Positions 1-9,308 of a stretch of DNA of 64,000 nucleotides are shown in pieces; the first letter of the stretch is position 1, and each line of letters begins with the position of its first letter. This DNA is from an uncultured bacterium. Its GTDB lineage: Bacteria > Cyanobacteriota > Vampirovibrionia > Gastranaerophilales > Gastranaerophilaceae. The stretch covers positions 33,817-97,816 of the forward strand of contig URXT01000005.1 in the NCBI GenBank assembly GCA_900551915.1. The letters are read 5' to 3'. The notes beneath the pieces were generated by a model. The model had not been told where the DNA came from. It made no database searches and saw nothing but the letters and a program-made list of their open reading frames with translations. Both the position numbers and the translations under genes were made by a program.

Positions 1-2
1 CG

Positions 3-473
3 GCCCTTGCGATAAACGGTTTTGCAGCATATTATCTTGTTACAAAATTTTATCCAATGATTTCTGTTGATTGGATTCGAATTGCTGCAACTTATATAAC
101 TTATGCGGTTTGCGGGTCAATTGTATTGACAGTATTTATGCTTTTCTCAAAAAGATTTAACCCTATTGATGCCTTTGACTTCAAAGCTATATCTGACTCA
201 TGCATAGATGTATTAATTCAAACAATTTGGATGACTATTCAGCTTGCAGTTATAGATGCTGTTTTAGCAGGTGGTGTAACTTATCTTTGCTGGCTGTTTA
301 TAGGACTCGACAATTTTATTACTTACACCTGCTGGAGTATTACGGGTGTCATAAATGTGGCCTTAATCGGAAACTATCTTGGACAGCTAAATTATGAAGC
401 TCTTCACCAGGCAGAAGTTAAAGCTGAAAAGAAAAAAGAGAAAGAAGAAATAAAAAATCTTCAAAAGTCTTAG
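3..473 (+). CDS. C-terminal part of a small integral membrane protein (5' end outside window)
   Basis: The frame is open from the first complete codon at base 3, so the gene probably starts upstream of the window; the first internal ATG is at 57. The visible part has about three to four hydrophobic segments (around [28 protein letters not shown] and [13 protein letters not shown]) and ends in a highly charged lysine/glutamate tail, consistent with a cytoplasmic C-terminus. I do not recognise the family. Its stop codon overlaps the stop of the convergent uvrB by 4 bp. Confidence 0.6.
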   Translation, partial: ALAINGFAAYYLVTKFYPMISVDWIRIAATYITYAVCGSIVLTVFMLFSKRFNPIDAFDFKAISDSCIDVLIQTIWMTIQLAVIDAVLAGGVTYLCWLFIGLDNFITYTCWSITGVINVALIGNYLGQLNYEALHQAEVKAEKKKEKEEIKNLQKS

Positions 474-2461
474 TTGTTCAACATCTCGCGCATTTTTTTC
501 AACTTATCGCGAATTTCGGCGGCACGTTCAAAATCAAGAATTTTCGCCGCCTTATGCATATCTTTCTCAAGCTTGTCGATTAGTTTCGGCAAGTCTTTTT
601 TATCTATGCCCATATCAACCATTTCTTCAGCAACAATATCTTCAAGATCCCGGTAGCTCGCAACAAGTGATAAAAGGTTGTTTTCAATAGGTTTTTTAAT
701 AGTTTGCGGAACAATTCCGTACTTGTTGTTATGTGCTATTTGAATTTCACGACGGCGGTTAGTCTCAGAAATAGCTTTTTCCATACTTTCAGTCATTCTG
801 TCTGCATACATGATAACTTCGCCGCAAGCATTACGGGCAGCACGTCCTATTGTCTGAATTAGACTTGTTTCGCTTCTTAAAAAGCCTTCTTTGTCAGCAT
901 CCATAATCGCAACAAGCGAAACTTCCGGAATATCCAGCCCTTCTCTCAAAAGGTTAACGCCTATCAAAACATCAAATTCGCCAAGACGTAAATCCCTCAA
1001 AATTTCAACACGTTCCAGCGATTGAATTTCAGAATGAAGATATCTGACACGAATTCCCTCCTGAAGAAAGAAATCTGTTAAATCTTCAGCCATTTTCTTT
1101 GTCAAAGTAGTGATAAGAACGCGTTCATCTTTTTCCGTGCGTTTCTTAATTTCATTTTTTAAATCATTAATCTGTGTATCAATCGGGCGCACTGAAATCT
1201 TAGGGTCAACAAGACCGGTTGGACGAATTATCTGTTCGACAAGCTGTTCAGAAGTTCTTCGCTCAAATTCACCCGGGGTCGCAGAAATATAAATTTTCTG
1301 GTGAACACGCGAGAAGAATTCATCATTTGTAAGCGGCCTATTATCTTTTGCGCAAGGCAATCTGAAACCGTATTCAATCAAAGTATCTTTTCTTGCAGCA
1401 TCTCCGTGCGACATTCCTTTTAATTGAGGGAGCGTGACGTGTGATTCATCAATTACAGTTAGAAAATCCCCTTGAAAATAATCAAGTAAAGTAGCAGGAG
1501 GGCTTCCCGGCCGGCGGCGCTCAATTATTCTTGAATAATTTTCAATACCGGAACAATATCCCATTTCCTTAATCATTTCAATATCATATTTCACACGCTG
1601 GGCAAGTCTTTGCGCTTCAACCAGCTTATTCTGGCTTTCTAACTCTGCAAGCCTTGAAGAAAGTTCTTGACGAATTAAGTCAAGCGTTTCCTCCGCATTT
1701 TCGTCGTAGGAAAGGTAATGAACCGCCGGATAAATGACAACGCTGTCAGGCGTTTCAAGAATTTCACCCGAAACATTATCAATTCTGACGATTTTTTCTA
1801 TTTCATCTCCGAAAAAGTAAATTCTTGTAATGATTTTTTCATAAGCCGGCATAATTTCAACGATATCGCCGCGCGCTCTAAAAGTTGCCCTTTCCAGCAC
1901 CAAATCATTTCTTGTATACTGTACGCTTACTAAATGGCGCAAAAGGTCATCTCTTTCAACCTCATCACCGACTTTTAATTCAACCGAACCGCGAAAATAA
2001 TTTTCAGGTAATCCCAAGCCGTAAATACAACTCACAGAGGCAACAATAATAACATCATTCCGCTCATAAAGACTTCTGGTTGAATTGTGGCGGAGACGGT
2101 CAATTTCATCGTTGATTGAAGCAGACTTTTCAATATAAGTATCGGTACGCGGAATATATGCTTCCGGCTGATAGTAATCGTAATAACTTATGAAATATTC
2201 AACTGCATTGTCCGGAAAAAGTTCTTTAAATTCGTTATAAAGCTGTGCAGCCAGAGTTTTGTTATGAGCAATAATGAGTGTAGGCTTTTGGACTTTTTCA
2301 ATAACATTCGCAATTGTAAAAGTTTTACCGGAACCGGTTATCCCGAGAAGAGTTTGGGCATCATCACCCTCCTGAATGCCTCTAGCTAAAGCTTCAATTG
2401 CCTTTGGCTGGTCGCCGGCTGGTGAGTATTTAGAATTAATTTTGAACTTTCTTTTTTCCAT
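470..2461 (-). CDS. uvrB: UvrABC excinuclease subunit B
   Basis: Damage-verifying helicase-like subunit of nucleotide excision repair; it loads from UvrA and recruits UvrC. Visible motifs are the Walker A GITGSGKT at residues 40-47, the beta-hairpin region starting [15 protein letters not shown] around residues 93-107, the DESH box, helicase motif VI around QTIGRAARN, and a C-terminal UVR domain ending near [14 protein letters not shown]. The 663-aa length is normal for UvrB. It is a single gene; uvrA and uvrC are not in the window. Confidence 0.98.
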   Translation of the reverse strand: MEKRKFKINSKYSPAGDQPKAIEALARGIQEGDDAQTLLGITGSGKTFTIANVIEKVQKPTLIIAHNKTLAAQLYNEFKELFPDNAVEYFISYYDYYQPEAYIPRTDTYIEKSASINDEIDRLRHNSTRSLYERNDVIIVASVSCIYGLGLPENYFRGSVELKVGDEVERDDLLRHLVSVQYTRNDLVLERATFRARGDIVEIMPAYEKIITRIYFFGDEIEKIVRIDNVSGEILETPDSVVIYPAVHYLSYDENAEETLDLIRQELSSRLAELESQNKLVEAQRLAQRVKYDIEMIKEMGYCSGIENYSRIIERRRPGSPPATLLDYFQGDFLTVIDESHVTLPQLKGMSHGDAARKDTLIEYGFRLPCAKDNRPLTNDEFFSRVHQKIYISATPGEFERRTSEQLVEQIIRPTGLVDPKISVRPIDTQINDLKNEIKKRTEKDERVLITTLTKKMAEDLTDFFLQEGIRVRYLHSEIQSLERVEILRDLRLGEFDVLIGVNLLREGLDIPEVSLVAIMDADKEGFLRSETSLIQTIGRAARNACGEVIMYADRMTESMEKAISETNRRREIQIAHNNKYGIVPQTIKKPIENNLLSLVASYRDLEDIVAEEMVDMGIDKKDLPKLIDKLEKDMHKAAKILDFERAAEIRDKLKKMREMLNN

Positions 2462-2562
2462 ATCAAAATTTTATCTCAAATATATAAGTTTTCCATAGCA
2501 AAAAAGTTTATTCTTGAGTATTGTATAATTAACAAGCAGATAAATATTATGAGAAGAATGGC

Positions 2563-3705
2563 ATGCCAGTAATCACCTCAACGGGAGCGAAACCCGAACA
2601 TAAGCAAAATAAGAAAATAGAAAAAAACTACAAAGACCCGTTAAACAGCTGGGGAATTCGTGCTTTGATGTATTCAAGTGAAATCGGCGCAACGGTCAAT
2701 GAAATTGCGCCAAAACTTACTTTTGCATTGTGGGTGCCTTCGTTTATGTATCTTGGAGCGGATATTTATGACAAATACAAAAATGATAAAAACGAATTTT
2801 CTCCAAGCAGCAAAAGAGGTGTTAAAGAAGCAATAAGACAGGCATTTTCCTTTTTCATACTCCCAACCGGCGCAACTATTTTAGGACAAAAACTTACATC
2901 TCCGCTTGGAAAGCTTATCAGCGACAAGCTTTCAATAAACGCCAAAGACGGAATTTACAGACATACGAAAGATGTAATTGACCAGAGTATTGGCAATAAT
3001 TTTAATAACAAAGATAAATTTAAAACCTTTTTAATTAACTCATTAAAAAATAAAGTTACATCCCTTGAAAATTCTAAAAAAACAGATAATATTTTCAAAA
3101 AATTTCACAGATATTTAAAGGGCGACTTTTCTTTAGCAGATTCTGACAATAAAAAACTTTACGCTTTTGCTGAAAAAAACGCAAATCTGCTTTTTGAAAT
3201 TAAGGATGCATTGCAAAATAATAAAAAGCACAAAAATATACCTGAAAGAATTTACAAGAAATACAACAAAACACTTCCCATAATGAAGCATCTTTATGGA
3301 GAAGATTGCACTGACTATGCATTAAAAACCGCACTCAAAGAGTATCAAAATACCCTAATTGTTAAAAACAAAATTACCAAAACAATAGGCGGTGTTGTTT
3401 CCTGCCTGCTTTTGACACAGCCAATAAGCTATATTGTCAACAAAATACTAATGCCCAAATATATTACGCCCGGCGTCGAGATTATAAGCTTAAAATTCCG
3501 CGAAAGCAACCTTATCAGGCAGCATGTTGAAAAAGTTGACCAAAACCGAAAGAAACAGCTTAATTCTACAACTCTTTTAAACGTGCATGAAAAGAGTCGG
3601 ACAAAGGAGCCTCCTCCATTTCAGAAATCTGAGAAGCCTGCTGATAAGCCTCAGGCAAATCAAGAAAGTATTCACCGTCAACAAAACGTACAAGTTCGTT
3701 CATAA
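2563..3705 (+). CDS. Lineage-specific membrane-associated protein, function unknown
   Basis: 380 aa. I do not recognise a named family. After a polar N-terminus come two or three hydrophobic stretches (residues ~50-68, ~93-110, ~285-300). Residues 88-111 have the pattern KE-x-I-x-Q...I-x-PT...G-x-KL, which recurs in the protein at 40765-41445; both also have a later 'TK-x-I' hydrophobic helix, so the two are probably distant paralogues. The middle is lysine-rich and helical. The C-terminal ~47 codons are Pro/Gln/Lys-rich and lie antisense to the end of the CpaF-like gene (140-bp overlap), so the tail may be a recent extension after loss of an earlier stop. Confidence 0.7.
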   Translation: MPVITSTGAKPEHKQNKKIEKNYKDPLNSWGIRALMYSSEIGATVNEIAPKLTFALWVPSFMYLGADIYDKYKNDKNEFSPSSKRGVKEAIRQAFSFFILPTGATILGQKLTSPLGKLISDKLSINAKDGIYRHTKDVIDQSIGNNFNNKDKFKTFLINSLKNKVTSLENSKKTDNIFKKFHRYLKGDFSLADSDNKKLYAFAEKNANLLFEIKDALQNNKKHKNIPERIYKKYNKTLPIMKHLYGEDCTDYALKTALKEYQNTLIVKNKITKTIGGVVSCLLLTQPISYIVNKILMPKYITPGVEIISLKFRESNLIRQHVEKVDQNRKKQLNSTTLLNVHEKSRTKEPPPFQKSEKPADKPQANQESIHRQQNVQVRS

Positions 3706-4846
3706 CAAGTGAGGACGATTTTGTGGAAGTAATTTCCATTATTGAAGCAATTCTATACGTATCTTTAAATTTTTCAATATGAATTGCAAAATCATAAATA
3801 CTTGAAAGTTTTGTTTTTGCCTGCTTTTCAGTACATTTCAATGAAGCCGTAGTTAAGGTGGTTATTTTAGACGCAGCATCAGCCGGAGTTTGAGCGCGCA
3901 TTCCCGTTAAAAGACCACTTTTTGAATTCTCCTGTTTCAGATAATAGGAGGAGAATTTCTTTAAATCGTTTATTTGAGAGGCCGAAAAATCAAAATCCAA
4001 ATCTTCAACAGTTGAAATTACATATTCATAATCAAAATTCTCAATCTGCTGAGCAGAGAAAAGAGCAACGTTTTCATTAGTGTCGGGGAAAATTCCGTTG
4101 TCTTCGAGCATGGCACACCGGGCGTCATCAGAAACAGAATTTAAAAGAACCTGTATAAACCAGCATAAATCCTCATCATTTACAGAAGAAATCAACAGGT
4201 TTTTACGCTCCGAAAGAACAGTTTTCAAAAAATACTTTAATTCAGGGTTTATAATTGATTTTTGTGTAAGAATATCTAAATTATCTGAAATATTCTTGAT
4301 TTTTCTTATAATAAGCGTGTCCAGGCAAACCGGAGGCCTTAATATTGTTACCCTAAAATCATTACGCTTGCTTTTAGCTACCGGAGTTTCGGCATTAAAG
4401 GTTTTAATTAAGGCTTCAAGCTGTTCTTTTGTTATGGTGTATGAAGTTTTTTTAAACCCATCATGAGACTTTGCATATACGACACCGGAAGAATTCACAG
4501 ACACAGCGCTCACATTTTCTTTTGCAAGCACCCTGTCCAAAATACCAAACCCGTAATTTGTTTTCAAAAACTCTTTTGCTATTGTTTTTTTGTCTTCATC
4601 AGAAAGAACAAGCCCCTCAAATTCAGAAGTTAACTTGTTATCCAGAAAACTCATTACTAATTCAAGTTTTTTATCATAATCGTATTCAAACCAAACCGGA
4701 ACAGAAGCAGCTTTTTTGCTTAAGGACTCCATTATAAAATCACCAAAATCAAAATCAGAGTCTTCTTCAAAAGTTTCAATTCTATCAGAAGCCGGTTCAT
4801 ATTCATTTACATTATCAAACTTTTTTAATCTATCGCTTAGTCCCAT
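3566..4846 (-). CDS. CpaF/TadA-like secretion ATPase homologue with degenerate P-loop (pseudo-ATPase)
   Basis: 426 aa. The order of blocks matches CpaF/TadA ATPases of Tad pilus systems: 'YGFGILDRVLAKENVSAVSVN' (residues ~98-118) equals the family's 'G-x-L-x-x-LL-x-D-x-x-V-T-E-I-x-VN' block, then 'RPPVCLDTLIIRKI' (~170-183, equivalent to the PP-LxG-x-LTIRK block), then 'NPELKYFLKTVLSERKNLLIS' (~200-220), which in CpaF runs straight into GGTGSGKTT. Here that P-loop reads SVNDEDLC, with no Gly-Lys-Thr, so ATP hydrolysis is unlikely. An Asp box equivalent (MLEDNGIF) follows. The start has a GGGGAG Shine-Dalgarno. It lies 12 bp downstream of the CpaE-like gene, in one operon. The homology call is by eye; profile comparison would settle it. 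Confidence 0.65.
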   Translation of the reverse strand: MGLSDRLKKFDNVNEYEPASDRIETFEEDSDFDFGDFIMESLSKKAASVPVWFEYDYDKKLELVMSFLDNKLTSEFEGLVLSDEDKKTIAKEFLKTNYGFGILDRVLAKENVSAVSVNSSGVVYAKSHDGFKKTSYTITKEQLEALIKTFNAETPVAKSKRNDFRVTILRPPVCLDTLIIRKIKNISDNLDILTQKSIINPELKYFLKTVLSERKNLLISSVNDEDLCWFIQVLLNSVSDDARCAMLEDNGIFPDTNENVALFSAQQIENFDYEYVISTVEDLDFDFSASQINDLKKFSSYYLKQENSKSGLLTGMRAQTPADAASKITTLTTASLKCTEKQAKTKLSSIYDFAIHIEKFKDTYRIASIMEITSTKSSSLVMNELVRFVDGEYFLDLPEAYQQASQISEMEEAPLSDSFHARLKEL

Positions 4847-4858
4847 TTCTCCCCGCTT

Positions 4859-6055
4859 TTACCCCTGTTGAATACTGTCAATATAATCGGATGATGCATA
4901 TTTTTTAATAAGTTTATTTCTGTAAACCATATCAGATACTGACATGGCTAAATTCTTGTAACTTATTGCTACGTTTGATTCCGAATTAACCTCTGAGACT
5001 GAAACGCCTTTGTTAATCGCAGACATCATTGTAAAATAGTTGTTCGGGATTTTCCAGTAAACTTCTTTTCCAAGAACTTGTTCAACATCTTCAACCTTTA
5101 TCTCATCGTTCTCCATGTAACGATTAATTACAATCTGCGTCTTTTCTTTGTCATAACCGAGTTTATCAAACAGGTCAAGTATTCTCTGACAATTTCTCAA
5201 CGCCGGCAGATTTACGATTGTTACAAGAAAAATCAAATCCGAATTATCCAATGCTGTAACAGTTTTCTCATCAAAGGTCGAATCCGTATCAATTACAATA
5301 TAAGAAAAGGTATTTTTTAAAGCGTCAATAAGTTTTGAAACCTGTTTTTTGGAAACCTTCTCGGCCTGCCTAAAATACGGAGGGTCTGCAAGAATATACA
5401 GGCTTGTATCTTTGTATCTTTCAACAGTGTTAAGCAAAAATTCTTCAGTAAGCTTTTCTGGATTTTGCAGCATGTAAGAAATATTAAAAGAGGGCTTAAC
5501 ATCCAAAAATGACGTAATGTCTCCAAGCTGGAAATTTAAATCTACAAGTGCAACATTCTCTTTTGTAATCTTTGCCAATTCAAGCGCCAGATTTGAGGCA
5601 ATAGACGTTTTGCCGATTCCACCCTTGTTTGAAAAGACTGTGACAACTCTGCATTTATTTTCTTTTGGCTTGTTCTCGGTAAGCTGCACAAAAATTCTTT
5701 CCAAAACTTCAAAAAATTCTCCTTTAATTACAGGAGCCGGCAAGAAATCTTTTGCACCTGCACGCATAGCCTTAACAATCAAATCTACAGACGGGTTGTC
5801 CGAGATGGCTATAATTTTACAATTCGCGCAGGCAGAACTTATGTTTTCAATGAATTCCAGATATTTTGAAGTGTTTTTTGAAACATCAACAATCAGCAAG
5901 GATTTTTGAAGACTGGAAAGAGTATTAAAAATATCTGACAAATCACTAAAATCAAACAAAAGATTATATTTGCCGAATTCTTCAGCATACAACTTCAGAA
6001 CATTTTTTGTATGTTCAGCTTCGGATAATATAACAGCTGAAATATCTTCACTCAT
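4859..6055 (-). CDS. CpaE/TadZ-like MinD-family ATPase with receiver-like N-terminus
   Basis: 398 aa from the chosen start at 6055, which has GAGG about 5 nt upstream; an upstream in-frame ATG at 6100 lacks a ribosome-binding site. Residues ~5-125 look like a receiver-type pseudo-domain (LLIVDVSKN, then RAGAKDFLPAP), as in CpaE/TadZ, which localise Tad pilus machinery to the pole. The second domain is a MinD/ParA ATPase with an intact deviant Walker A KGGIGKTS at ~144-151 and a switch/Walker B region YIVIDTDS. It precedes the CpaF-like pseudo-ATPase with 12 bp between them. No tadBC, secretin or flp pilin gene is nearby, so the pair may act outside a classical Tad system. Confidence 0.8.
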   Translation of the reverse strand: MSEDISAVILSEAEHTKNVLKLYAEEFGKYNLLFDFSDLSDIFNTLSSLQKSLLIVDVSKNTSKYLEFIENISSACANCKIIAISDNPSVDLIVKAMRAGAKDFLPAPVIKGEFFEVLERIFVQLTENKPKENKCRVVTVFSNKGGIGKTSIASNLALELAKITKENVALVDLNFQLGDITSFLDVKPSFNISYMLQNPEKLTEEFLLNTVERYKDTSLYILADPPYFRQAEKVSKKQVSKLIDALKNTFSYIVIDTDSTFDEKTVTALDNSDLIFLVTIVNLPALRNCQRILDLFDKLGYDKEKTQIVINRYMENDEIKVEDVEQVLGKEVYWKIPNNYFTMMSAINKGVSVSEVNSESNVAISYKNLAMSVSDMVYRNKLIKKYASSDYIDSIQQG

Positions 6056-6150
6056 AAAAACCTCGGTTCTTACCATGAATTTTATCACAGCAAAACCCAT
6101 CGGGCAAGAAGGTTAAGGATAAAAAAGAAGTTAAGCATTCAGGGATTTTT

Positions 6151-6223
6151 ACCCCTCACCAAGAGATACTAAATTCGCTTTCGCTCATTAAGTATCTCTA
6201 TCCTCTCCCGCAAGGGGCGAGGA
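6151..6223. repeat. Composite palindromic dispersed repeat (same core as the insert in argS)
   Basis: The ends ACCCCTCACC (6151-6160) and CCTCTCCCGCAAGGGGCGAGG (ending near 6222) match, in reverse complement, the repeat at 31503-31541 inside argS. Between them the few central bases of the argS copy are replaced by a 39-bp segment (6161-6199) with a perfect 9-bp inverted repeat AGAGATACT...AGTATCTCT. It therefore looks like one palindromic element nested in another. Confidence 0.7.
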
Positions 6224-6240
6224 ATATGCGAAAAAACCAT

Positions 6241-6660
6241 TGTAAAACTGACAAATTCCACAAGTATCGTCAAAAGGCATTTATCGTTCAAAGCACCTAT
6301 ACTAATATCTACACTTTACACCTAATCTCTGAAAATGCGGTACTGGTATGACAGCTCCAATGTACAAGAGCACACTACGTGTAAAAATTGTCGTCTTACA
6401 CAAATTTTGTCAGAAAACATATATTGCTCCAAGCGTCTACGCTAATATCTACACTTTACACCTAATCTCTGCAAATGCGGTATTGGTATGACAGTTCCAA
6501 AGTACAAGAGCACACTACGTGTAAAAATTGCCGCCTTCCACAAATATCGTCAAAAGACATCTATCGTTCCAAGCACCTACACTAATATCTACACTCTACA
6601 CCTAATCCCTGCAAATGCGGTATTGGTATGACAGCTCCAATGTACAGGAGCACACTACGT
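6241..6660. repeat. Three tandem 140-bp repeat units in an intergenic region
   Basis: Units 6241-6380, 6381-6520 and 6521-6660 align without any indel (period exactly 140 bp) and differ by scattered substitutions. Conserved landmarks are CTAATATCTACAC at 6302, 6442 and 6582, TGGTATGACAG in the second half of each unit, and CACACTACGTGT at each unit end. 140 is not a multiple of 3 and no long ORF spans the array, so protein coding is unlikely. The repeat is not seen elsewhere in the window. Function unknown. Confidence 0.9.
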
Positions 6661-6663
6661 GTG

Positions 6664-6700
6664 CCAAAAAAAGCCTGATTTTTCAGGGGGAAAAATCAGG
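6664..6700 (-). terminator. Rho-independent terminator (minus strand)
   Basis: Perfect 11-bp inverted repeat CCTGATTTTTC (6674-6684) / GAAAAATCAGG (6690-6700), followed on the minus strand by CTTTTTTT. It would end the transcript of the 54-aa gene at 6765-6929 before the tandem repeats. Confidence 0.8.
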
Positions 6701-6764
6701 TATAAATGATTTGTAGGGGAAAAATTAATTGGAGTTAAAATTATAGTAAGTATTGATTAAAATC

Positions 6765-6929
6765 TTATATCAGATGAAGCGCCTGCCTGTTGGCTAAGGC
6801 TATAAAGTTCATCTGGGCTAAGAGAACTTCAGAACGGTCTTCATAAACTGCATTTTGAGCTGTTGTGACTTTGTCTTGATACATATCTTTCAATTTGTCA
6901 TCAATTTTTTTCAAATTTGCAACTGCCAT
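6765..6929 (-). CDS. Small 54-aa protein, function unknown
   Basis: Short ORF starting MAVANLKKIDDKLKD and ending FIALANRQALHLI. It has a good ribosome-binding site (AGAGAGG, about 8 nt before the ATG) and a strong terminator 65 bp past its stop, so it has the parts of a complete transcription unit. The peptide is amphipathic and predicted helical, with no Cys and no signal peptide. It is divergent from the 707-aa protein at 7111 with a palindrome between them. I do not recognise a family. Confidence 0.65.
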   Translation of the reverse strand: MAVANLKKIDDKLKDMYQDKVTTAQNAVYEDRSEVLLAQMNFIALANRQALHLI

Positions 6930-6961
6930 ATCTTTAAGCCTCTCTTATTATTTTCGTCTTG

Positions 6962-6982
6962 TGTATATATAAAGTATATACA
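6962..6982. promoter_or_regulatory. Palindromic operator-like site between divergent genes
   Basis: TGTATATA (6962-6969), 5-nt spacer, TATATACA (6975-6982). It is a perfect 8-bp inverted repeat upstream of both the 54-aa gene and the 707-aa gene. It is AT-rich, so chance is possible. Confidence 0.35.
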
Positions 6983-7110
6983 AATTAGAAAATTTCAGTT
7001 TTGCTTTAACTTGTTACATAACTTTACAAACAAAACGAAAAATCCTATATTAAGGCAATTTGGCTTCACAAAATGTTTTTATAATTATATAGGGGAACAA
7101 GGTTAGTAAT

Positions 7111-9234
7111 ATGGTCAACTCAATGAATCCGCAACAATATAATATTCCGATGCAGGCAATTGATGGACAAGTTTTGCCTGTAAACATTGATAAGGAAAAA
7201 ATTAAAGAGGGGGTTGACAATTCTTACCTTGCTAACCGTGTTAAAGCTTCACAAGACGAACAGACAAATCCTCTTTTATATGCTGGAACCGGCGCAGCAA
7301 TTTGGTATGGTATTTCTCAGGGAATGGATGTTTTCAACAGAAGCTGTGCAAAAGACTATGAAAAAACAGCTTTTGGCAAACTTGGTGCCTGGGGTGACAA
7401 AATCGCAACAGCCTGGAACAACACAGCTTTAGGTAAATTATTTAACGGTGCCGGAAGAAAAGCAAAAGACCTCGGACATTGGATGACCGAGAAAAACAGT
7501 ATTGCATATTCGCTTGCAAATCATTCGACAAATCCGGAATGGCATTTTGCAAAAACTCCGGGTGCCGGTGTTCATGGATTTTTGGCAATGGACATGCAAC
7601 AGGTCTTTGATGAATATTTGAAACCAATTTCTAAGAATTCAAATAAATTATCTTGGTTTAGCGGCAAAAATGTCAATCCGCAAAGGCTGGAACAGTACGG
7701 CTTAAAACAAGCCGACATTGACGCGTTCAAAAATACACTCAAAGGCAAAACTTATGCCGAAAAAGCTCTTGCAATTCAGAAAAAAGAACTTGAATTATTA
7801 GGCGTAAAACCTGACAGGCTTGCCGGCAAAAAACTTGAAGTTCTTGAACGATATGCAAAACGTTTAAAAATTAAACGATTAGGTTTTGAGTCAGTAGCAG
7901 AATTTGAAAAAGTCAAAGGCGACATTTTATCACATCCTGACAAAGTTATGCAGGCATTGAAAAACGCTACAAAAGACGGTGATGTTATAGTTCCGATTTG
8001 GCGCAAGAGCGGTAATCTCGGCAAAGTACAGAACCATCTTTTCGGAAGACAGGTTTCACTAAAAGAATATCTAAATAAATATAAAGCAGCTCTTGGTCAA
8101 GGTAACAAAACCGCATTGGGCAGATTTTTACCCAAAGCGCTTTCATGGCTTCTTGAGGGCTGCACAAACAGGTTTGCAGGCGGTAAAATAGCAGTTGCAA
8201 TGCAAGCTGGGATTTTTGCCGACATGTTAATTCATACATTCAAAGCTCCAAAAGGTGAAAAAGGCAAAACTTTAGCTGAAAGATTTGTAAATGACTTTAC
8301 ATACTTTATGGCAATGCCTTTGGGTATTGTTGCAATGCATAAAGTCGGCGGCTTGAAGTATGCAGGCATGACAACAGAACAGGTTAAAGCATACAGAGAA
8401 TCCTTGAAGCAGTTTAACAATGATGTCAAATCCGGATTGTTGTCTGACAAAGCAAAATACAAAGCACGCGCAAAAGACTTGAAGAATATGCTTAAAGCAG
8501 ATGTCAAAAACCCGATTACAAAGCTATTCAAAAAAATCGGCGGACTTATTAATATCGGTAACGAGACAAAACTTGCTAGACGTTCAGCCAGCAAGTGGAA
8601 TTTGAACTTGCTCAGAAAATCCGGAAACTTTTTCCGCAACCTTGCCGGTGTACCTTTAAGAATTGCAATTCCGCTTGCAATAGTTTCGCCTTTCCTTGCA
8701 AAACTCACAACAAAAGGAGCGCATGCAATCTTTGGAAAGCCAACAAAATCAGTTCTTGATGAAGGTAAAGAGGAAGAAAACAACCAAACAGCACAAACAC
8801 TTTCGCCGGAACAGCAAAAAGCAATGCAGGAAGCTATAATTAAAGCAGCACAAGCTCAAATACATCAAGTTCCGCAATCTCAGACAAACCTTATAAATCA
8901 ATATGTTAATGCGCAGAAAAATCAAACTTCAAACACCAATACAAATTTGATTAATCAAGCAGTAACAAATGCTCAACAGACTTCAATTGCCAATAAGCCA
9001 AATGTCAAAAATGCGGCAGATAAGCTTCCGGCCTCAAACGCACCAAAGAGAAGCTACATTCCTTCTCCGGAGTGTGGAATTAAAACAGAAGTTAAAAAGT
9101 CTAAATACATACCATCCCCGGAATCAGTCGTATCGGCAGGGCCGGCAGAAGACTACAGCGCGGCAGAAATGGCGCTAAGCAAGGCTGACCAGGCAGAAAA
9201 GAATGTTATGGAAACTCTTGGTATGCGCTGGTAA
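7111..9234 (+). CDS. Large lineage-specific membrane-associated protein with C-terminal YIPSPE repeats
   Basis: 707 aa, no recognised enzymatic domain. There is an N-terminal hydrophobic segment near YAGTGAAIWYGIS (~55-70). A long lysine-rich helical middle is followed by hydrophobic segments near GKIAVAMQAGIFADMLI, DFTYFMAMPLGIVAM and RIAIPLAIVSPFLA. The low-complexity Gln/Asn-rich tail (~560-660) contains the twin motif SYIPSPE / KYIPSPE and ends in a short amphipathic helix. AAGG lies 8 nt before the start. Its base composition resembles the neighbours. Similar YIPSP tails are, to my recollection, common in this lineage. A membrane-anchored structural or envelope role is possible but unproven. 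Confidence 0.75.
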   Translation: MVNSMNPQQYNIPMQAIDGQVLPVNIDKEKIKEGVDNSYLANRVKASQDEQTNPLLYAGTGAAIWYGISQGMDVFNRSCAKDYEKTAFGKLGAWGDKIATAWNNTALGKLFNGAGRKAKDLGHWMTEKNSIAYSLANHSTNPEWHFAKTPGAGVHGFLAMDMQQVFDEYLKPISKNSNKLSWFSGKNVNPQRLEQYGLKQADIDAFKNTLKGKTYAEKALAIQKKELELLGVKPDRLAGKKLEVLERYAKRLKIKRLGFESVAEFEKVKGDILSHPDKVMQALKNATKDGDVIVPIWRKSGNLGKVQNHLFGRQVSLKEYLNKYKAALGQGNKTALGRFLPKALSWLLEGCTNRFAGGKIAVAMQAGIFADMLIHTFKAPKGEKGKTLAERFVNDFTYFMAMPLGIVAMHKVGGLKYAGMTTEQVKAYRESLKQFNNDVKSGLLSDKAKYKARAKDLKNMLKADVKNPITKLFKKIGGLINIGNETKLARRSASKWNLNLLRKSGNFFRNLAGVPLRIAIPLAIVSPFLAKLTTKGAHAIFGKPTKSVLDEGKEEENNQTAQTLSPEQQKAMQEAIIKAAQAQIHQVPQSQTNLINQYVNAQKNQTSNTNTNLINQAVTNAQQTSIANKPNVKNAADKLPASNAPKRSYIPSPECGIKTEVKKSKYIPSPESVVSAGPAEDYSAAEMALSKADQAEKNVMETLGMRW

Positions 9235-9273
9235 AAATTTGAAGGTATTATAAATTTATAAGACTGTCAGATA

Positions 9274-9302
9274 TTGAACTTTTTAAAACAATCTGTTATA
9301 AT
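9274..9302 (+). promoter_or_regulatory. Sigma-70-type promoter of the structured RNA
   Basis: -35 TTGAAC (9274-9279), 17-bp spacer, perfect -10 TATAAT (9297-9302). The predicted start is at ~9309. No ORF follows, which supports an RNA gene. Confidence 0.8.
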
Positions 9303-9308
9303 AAAATT

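Noticed and set aside
6359..6493. A 44-codon ORF within the tandem repeats (starts MYKSTLRVKI)
   Set aside because: Only one unit junction has the ATG, there is no ribosome-binding site and the period is not a multiple of three.
6241..6660. CRISPR array or integron attC array
   Set aside because: Units are contiguous 140-bp near-copies without unique spacers, and lack attC-type R and L core boxes or imperfect palindromic folding.
8232..8783. 183-codon antisense ORF inside the 707-aa gene
   Set aside because: Shadow frame of a gene with consistent coding features; no ribosome-binding site and odd composition.
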